In this document: positions 5,038 to 7,628 of the stretch, in pieces | Layout: every line of letters starts with the position of its first letter | Numbering within the stretch: position 1 is the first letter of the stretch | DNA from: Anaerolinea sp. | GTDB lineage: Bacteria > Chloroflexota > Anaerolineae > Anaerolineales > Villigracilaceae | Length of the DNA: 7,628 nt | Direction: 5' to 3' | Assembly (NCBI GenBank): GCA_020720965.1 | Contig: DYNS01000137.1 | Location: 1-7,628, forward strand | Notes under the pieces: model-generated | Seen by the model: the letters and a program-made list of their open reading frames with translations, nothing else | What the model was told of the DNA's origin: nothing | Databases searched by the model: none | Translations under genes and position numbers: made by a program

Positions 5038-5821
5038 ACCCGCCCAAAGCCATCAGGACGTAGTCGCGGGTTTGGTAACGCAGTTCTTCCAACCAGGTGT
5101 GCGCCCCCATGCCAAAAGCGCGTAAGTCCATCGCATCGATGATGTCTTCCGAGCCGATGATGGCGTGAATGGTGACGGGGACGATGATGGGACCCAACTT
5201 TCGGACTTGCTCTACCAGCCCGCCGCTAATTTTTTCCAATTCGTAGCCGCGTGCCCTCTGCGCGTCCATCGTCAGTTGAAAATCGCGCCCAAAGGTGGGG
5301 ATGAATCGCATGGTCAGGTCCATGGCGTAGGCGATTTTGTCTGGTAGCCCCAAGCCCCGGAAGGTGATTCCGTAGAGGGCGGGGTTGAGAGAGTAGGGGA
5401 TGAGGATGGTCATTACCGCAATGCTAAAGACACGCACAAACTGACTAACGGCAAAGAAAGCCCGTTCTACGGTAATATCCAGGGTGGGAGTCCAGCCCAG
5501 AATGCTGAAGGGGGCAACATACTGTCGGAGAAGATGTTCGGTTTGGTACACTTCTTCTCCGCCCCGCCCGGTGAGGAAGGTGAGAAAGGCGAAGAAGAAG
5601 ACAAACGCACCGATGAACAGGAAGGGGCGGCGCACCTCCGACCAGGTAAGCCCGGAGGTGAAGAGCCACAGCAGGGCTATGCCAAAAAAGGGTAGCAAAA
5701 AGCGCAAGTCCCAAAACGCCAGGGTGGAGAAGAGAAAGGCAAGGTAAAAGATAACCCAGGCACGAGGGTCAAACCACTGCACAAGCGACCGGCGTTTGCG
5801 GTAACGCCAAGAGACGAGCAT
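4949..5821 (-). CDS. ecfT: ECF transporter transmembrane subunit EcfT
   Basis: Membrane scaffold of an energy-coupling factor importer. It couples ATP hydrolysis by the EcfA ATPases to the toppling of a substrate-binding S component. The protein has 290 residues. Hydrophobic segments are seen at about 21-37, 41-56, 66-83, 122-141 and a final one at 254-276. The long cytoplasmic coupling region holds the motif AQRARGYE (187-194) and a second one, DAMDLRAFG (229-237), the two Ala-Arg-Gly-type motifs that dock into the ATPases. The second motif reads L-R-A rather than A-R-G. FRGLGLPDKIAYAMDLTMRF (154-173) is also typical of EcfT. The start lies 3 nt behind the S-component stop with a G-rich site (GGGGC) 8 nt upstream. 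The 3' end overlaps the convergent pabB-pabC remnant by 89 nt. The stop is followed by a hairpin terminator. Confidence 0.93.
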   Translation of the reverse strand: MLVSWRYRKRRSLVQWFDPRAWVIFYLAFLFSTLAFWDLRFLLPFFGIALLWLFTSGLTWSEVRRPFLFIGAFVFFFAFLTFLTGRGGEEVYQTEHLLRQYVAPFSILGWTPTLDITVERAFFAVSQFVRVFSIAVMTILIPYSLNPALYGITFRGLGLPDKIAYAMDLTMRFIPTFGRDFQLTMDAQRARGYELEKISGGLVEQVRKLGPIIVPVTIHAIIGSEDIIDAMDLRAFGMGAHTWLEELRYQTRDYVLMALGGFIFLLSLAAALAGMGGFWVPEALLRLAGG

Positions 5822-5824
5822 GGC

Positions 5825-6772
5825 TTAGCGCCCCGATTGGCGTTGTACGGCGGAGTAGGCTCCAACCAGCAGAGGGACGAGGATGGCGGCAAAGATGAGG
5901 TTGGGACCAGCCGCAGGCAGGAATTGCCCGACAACGGTGGCAGTGAGGCTGAAGCCGTTAATCCAAATATCCGAGATGGCGGCAAAGCCCAAGCCGATGA
6001 TATTGCCCAACATGCCCCATGTGACAGCGGCAGCGACATCTACGTTGTTACCAAAAACGAAGCGCACAACCACAATGAGGGCAAAGCCGATGAGGATGGA
6101 GATACCTGCAAAGAGCGAAATTTGAGCATCACCGAATACGCCGTTATCCACATCGTAAAACAGCATGTTTGCCTGCCCAGGGTTCATAAAATACAGCACA
6201 GTCGCCAGCAAAGCCAGCCCGCCGCCCAGGTACAGGACGGTATCCATGCTTTTCTTTTTGTCGCCAAACAGATGCACCAAACCCGCCACAAAGCCTACCA
6301 GCCCGTTGCCAATGCTCCACTGCGGAGAAAGCCCAAAGCCGGTGAGGGCATCGCCGAACATGTTGCCCACCGCCCCGCTGAAAAAGCCGACAACGGGTCC
6401 AAAAGCGTAACCAAAGAACATGGGGATGGCAATGGCAGGGCGCAGGGAAACCTGGCTAAGAGAGGGAACGACAAAGACAGTTCCATTGAACAGGTAAGAA
6501 AACACGGCATATAATGCCGCGCCAATTGCCATATACACCACCTCGCGGGTTCCCACTTCCCAAATTTTATTTTCTTTGGTAACAAAGTACACCGCAAAAG
6601 CGATTGCCACGCCCACGCTCACAAACACGAAGCGCAAGGGCAGGGTTGCCTGGTCAACCGAGAAGTTGAAAGGTCCCAACGTCTCGGTTGTGCCAAAAAC
6701 AAACATGACAATGGCAAAAATTGCCAAAAGAGCGAGTAAAGCGCCCAGTACAGAAACTAACTTTTTGTCCAT
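5825..6772 (-). CDS. ECF transporter S component (substrate unknown)
   Basis: Integral membrane substrate-binding subunit of an ECF importer. The 315 residues are very hydrophobic, and 9-10 membrane segments are plausible, against about six in a 180-200 residue S component. The S-type core starts near residue 76 (REVVYMAIGAALYAVFSYLF). It continues with RPAIAIPMFFGYAFGPVVG (111-129), GAVGNMFGDALTG (133-145) and WSIGNGLVGFVAGL (152-165), the loop and helix pattern of this superfamily. Two additional hydrophobic segments precede it (about 5-27 and 44-64) and three follow it. A later segment, GMLGNIIGLGFAAISDIWING (253-273, motif GMLGN...SD), resembles the core motif again. Vitamins or metals are typical ECF substrates; none can be assigned here. 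Two adjacent ATGs exist (6775 and 6772). AGGAG lies 3 nt from the first and 6 nt from the second, so 6772 is preferred. It follows the ATPase gene by 23-26 nt. Confidence 0.85.
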   Translation of the reverse strand: MDKKLVSVLGALLALLAIFAIVMFVFGTTETLGPFNFSVDQATLPLRFVFVSVGVAIAFAVYFVTKENKIWEVGTREVVYMAIGAALYAVFSYLFNGTVFVVPSLSQVSLRPAIAIPMFFGYAFGPVVGFFSGAVGNMFGDALTGFGLSPQWSIGNGLVGFVAGLVHLFGDKKKSMDTVLYLGGGLALLATVLYFMNPGQANMLFYDVDNGVFGDAQISLFAGISILIGFALIVVVRFVFGNNVDVAAAVTWGMLGNIIGLGFAAISDIWINGFSLTATVVGQFLPAAGPNLIFAAILVPLLVGAYSAVQRQSGR

Positions 6773-6778
6773 CATTCT

Positions 6779-6783
6779 CTCCT
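6779..6783 (-). promoter_or_regulatory. Ribosome binding site of the ECF S-component gene
   Basis: AGGAG on the minus strand in the context AAGGAGAGAATGATG. It lies 3 nt before the first ATG and 6 nt before the second, and therefore favours the second as the start. Confidence 0.7.
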
Positions 6784-6798
6784 TGAGGTGGAAAAGGG

Positions 6799-7628
6799 TT
6801 AGAGGTGCGCCAACGCTTCGGCGCGTAAAAATGCCCCGGTTTGGGGATATTTTTGCAAGTTCAAATCTAACAGGGATGAAGGTACAACCCGGCTGGCGCG
6901 TAAACGCTCGTAATCGCGCAGCACTTCCGGCGGAGCGCCATCTGCCTGCAAGGTTCCATCCGCCACCAATAGCACGCGGTTGGCATAAATGACTGCCATA
7001 TCTACATCGTGTGTGATGAAGAGAACCGCCTCGAAGCCCGGCAGTTGCAGAATGGCATCCATAAATCCCATGTAATTTTTATAATCCTGCCCGGCGGTCG
7101 GCTCGTCCATAACCAAAATTTTGGAGCGCATTGCCAAAATGGCGGCAATGGATACTCGTTTTTGCTGACCAAAGGACAGCGAAAGGGGGGCATCTGCAAT
7201 TTTTTCTTCCAGGTTCACAATTTTCAGGGAGGATAACACCTGCTCTTGCACCTGCGCCGGAGTGTGCTTAAGGTTGGTGGGACCAAAGGCAAGTTCCTCC
7301 TGCACAGTGGGCGCAAAAAGCATGTGGCTTGGGCTTTGAAAAACATACCCCAAAGTGCTGGCAATTTCCGCGACGCTCGCCTGACGGGTATCCACACCGT
7401 TGACCAGTACCCGCCCGCTTTTGGGCTTCAGCAAGCCAATGGCGTGCTTTACAAAAGTCGTTTTGCCCGCCCCATTAGGACCCAGGACGGCGATAATATC
7501 GCCCTTTTTAATATCCAAGTTCAGCCCGTGCAGCACCTCGCCGAGCTCGGCCAGCAGGCGCTGGCGGTCAGCAAGATCGAAGTTGCCGCCCTTGGCCATC
7601 AGTTCGGGTACCGCATGGCGCTCGCGGC
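6799..7628 (-). CDS. ECF-type ABC transporter ATPase (EcfA/CbiO family), partial
   Basis: Nucleotide-binding subunit that powers the adjacent EcfT/S-component importer at the inner face of the membrane. Numbered from the first in-window Met (7599), the motifs are Walker A GPNGAGKTT (40-48), Q-loop YVFQSP (85-90), signature LSFGQQKR (141-148), Walker B ILVMDEP with the catalytic Glu at 166, D-loop TAGQD (168-172) and switch His 197 in ITHD. The frame stays open to the right edge. The ATG at 7599 has no Shine-Dalgarno, so the protein may begin further upstream or be the second half of a fused two-ATPase protein; I therefore give it as partial. The stretch before the first conserved strand (ELMAKGGNFDLADRQRLLAE) lacks the expected F-x-Y A-loop that stacks on adenine. 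The C-terminal 40 residues are a short EcfA-type extension. The S-component gene starts 26 nt downstream. Confidence 0.88.
   Translation of the reverse strand, partial: RERHAVPELMAKGGNFDLADRQRLLAELGEVLHGLNLDIKKGDIIAVLGPNGAGKTTFVKHAIGLLKPKSGRVLVNGVDTRQASVAEIASTLGYVFQSPSHMLFAPTVQEELAFGPTNLKHTPAQVQEQVLSSLKIVNLEEKIADAPLSLSFGQQKRVSIAAILAMRSKILVMDEPTAGQDYKNYMGFMDAILQLPGFEAVLFITHDVDMAVIYANRVLLVADGTLQADGAPPEVLRDYERLRASRVVPSSLLDLNLQKYPQTGAFLRAEALAHL

Noticed and set aside
5837..6514. A 225-codon plus-strand open frame opposite the ECF S component
   Set aside because: It is the complement of a clearly transmembrane coding sequence. The product is a charged, low-complexity string with no domain.

Overview
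The window reads as an ordinary bacterial chromosome segment, with tightly packed genes and moderately high G+C. No rRNA, tRNA, CRISPR array or insertion sequence was seen. The style of ScpA, a PabB-PabC fusion, the ECF transporter cluster and start codons sitting directly behind -10 boxes suggest a Chloroflexota (Anaerolineae-like) genome. That placement is inference only.

Left part, minus strand (1-3154): a compact gene string transcribed moaC > moaD > moaE > GNAT acetyltransferase > threonine-synthase-like PLP enzyme > fabF, which runs off the left edge. moaC, moaD and moaE supply the steps of molybdenum cofactor synthesis from the GTP-derived cyclic intermediate to molybdopterin. The three genes behind them (protein or metabolite acetylation, amino acid metabolism, fatty acid elongation) have no obvious link to that pathway and probably ride on the same transcript.

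Centre (3155-5037): a 34-bp gap separates moaC from the divergent scpA (chromosome condensation) and carries two perfect TATAAT boxes, one per strand, each 6-8 nt from its start codon. Both genes therefore look leaderless. scpA ends at a 12-bp bidirectional hairpin whose stem also encodes the last codons and stop of a convergent VanZ-like membrane protein gene. That gene again has a -10 box (TAGAAT) exactly 6 nt before its ATG. Next on the plus strand is a 218-codon frame joining the N-terminal part of PabB directly to the C-terminal end of a PabC-type lyase: an apparent large in-frame internal deletion of a pabB-pabC fusion gene.

Right part, minus strand (4855-7628): an energy-coupling factor (ECF) uptake system, transcribed EcfA-type ATPase > S component > EcfT. 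It ends at an 11-bp hairpin plus T-rich tract that lies inside the opposite-strand pabC fragment. The substrate of the S component cannot be told from sequence. The ATPase is cut by the right edge, and what is visible of its N-terminus is unusual.

The points most worth following are the collapsed pabB-pabC gene, the divergent leaderless promoter pair with the same geometry repeated at vanZ, and the terminator embedded in an opposing gene. I did not find evidence for a wholly new multi-gene system.
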